A DNA stretch of 14,374 nucleotides, taken from the NCBI GenBank assembly GCA_002732955.1, contig NVTR01000021.1, forward strand, positions 4,706 to 19,079, in the 5' to 3' direction. Positions 14,268 through 14,374 of this stretch are shown piece by piece; the first letter of the stretch is position 1, and the number at the start of each line of letters is the position of its first letter. The notes under the pieces are model-generated. The model was not told the origin of the DNA and searched no databases. It saw nothing but the letters and a program-made list of their open reading frames with translations. Both the position numbers and the translations under genes were made by a program. Origin of the DNA: Marinosulfonomonas sp. Lineage in GTDB: Bacteria; Pseudomonadota; Alphaproteobacteria; Rhodobacterales; Rhodobacteraceae.

Positions 14268-14374
14268 TACGCCAACCAGCGCTTACGCCGCCGGTAGGAT
14301 CGCACGTCGCGAAACGATTTGCGCCCTTCTTCCGACACACCAAGATAGAATTCTTTCACATCCGGGTTCTCGCG
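14267..14374 (-). CDS. Branched-chain amino acid-type (Liv) ABC transporter ATP-binding protein, C-terminal end
   Basis: Only the last 35 codons are in the window. They read RENPDVKEFYLGVSEEG followed by RKSFRDVRSYRRRKRWLA and a stop. This NPxVKEFYLG...GRKSFRDVxxYRRRKRWL ending is typical of LivG/LivF-type ATPases encoded beside acyl-CoA ligases, often in uptake systems for carboxylic acids rather than amino acids. No Walker motif is visible, so the assignment rests on the tail alone. The stop codon shares one base with the start of the PaaK-like gene, which points to an operon. Confidence 0.75.
   Translation of the reverse strand, partial: RENPDVKEFYLGVSEEGRKSFRDVRSYRRRKRWLA

Noticed and set aside
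1..14374. Genomic island, prophage, CRISPR or defence island
   Set aside because: No integrase, transposase, phage structural gene or spaced repeat array is present; gene content is conserved and coding is dense throughout.

Overview
The window reads as ordinary chromosome of an alphaproteobacterium, most likely a Rhodobacterales/Roseobacter-type marine species. The pointers are DinB with an N-terminal CxxC/CxxC ribbon, the tRNA-Val(GAC)/zinc-free bL36 pair, the NfeD/SPFH pair, a PaaK-like ligase beside a Liv-type ABC ATPase, and two copies of an intergenic repeat built around CTTCTTCT..TTCA.AAATAC. I see no transposase, integrase, CRISPR array or phage gene.

Layout. Positions 1-623 (-) hold the 5' part of msrP (periplasmic methionine sulfoxide reductase, Tat signal). 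A short-chain dehydrogenase (798-1544, +) is divergent from it. It converges on a DMP19/DUF4375-family gene (1653-2201, -), with one copy of the repeat and a 16-bp palindrome between them. clpB follows upstream (2343-4958, -), with a strong terminator and a candidate sigma32-type promoter. A second repeat copy separates clpB from a rightward pair, a PEMT/ICMT-like membrane methyltransferase (5229-5924) and pyrF (5965-6687). Next comes a six-helix membrane protein of unknown function (6796-7530, +), converging on an nfeD-like/SPFH operon (7534-8696, -; one-base TAATG coupling, TTG start).

dinB (8783-10036, +) converges on an N-formylglutamate amidohydrolase-family gene (10049-10909, -). A small stable-RNA/translation unit then runs rightward: a sigma70-like promoter, a leader hairpin, a tRNA-like remnant, tRNA-Val(GAC) and rpmJ (41 aa), ending in a bidirectional terminator shared with the next gene. 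On the left strand, 11400-14374 looks like one operon: the end of a Liv-type ABC transporter ATPase, a PaaK-like adenylate-forming protein overlapping it by one base, and 30 bp further on an exported protein.

That exported protein is the most unusual gene here. It combines a caspase-like fold that has lost both catalytic residues (the predicted product has no cysteine at all, and no histidine in the caspase-like part), three approximately 35-residue YP-G repeats, and two peptidoglycan-binding domains. Its PaaK-like neighbour is also atypical at two catalytic motifs. Other points worth a second look are the zinc-ribbon DinB, the tRNA remnant in the tRNA-Val leader, and the in-window pair of intergenic repeats. 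Most of the rest is conserved housekeeping content.
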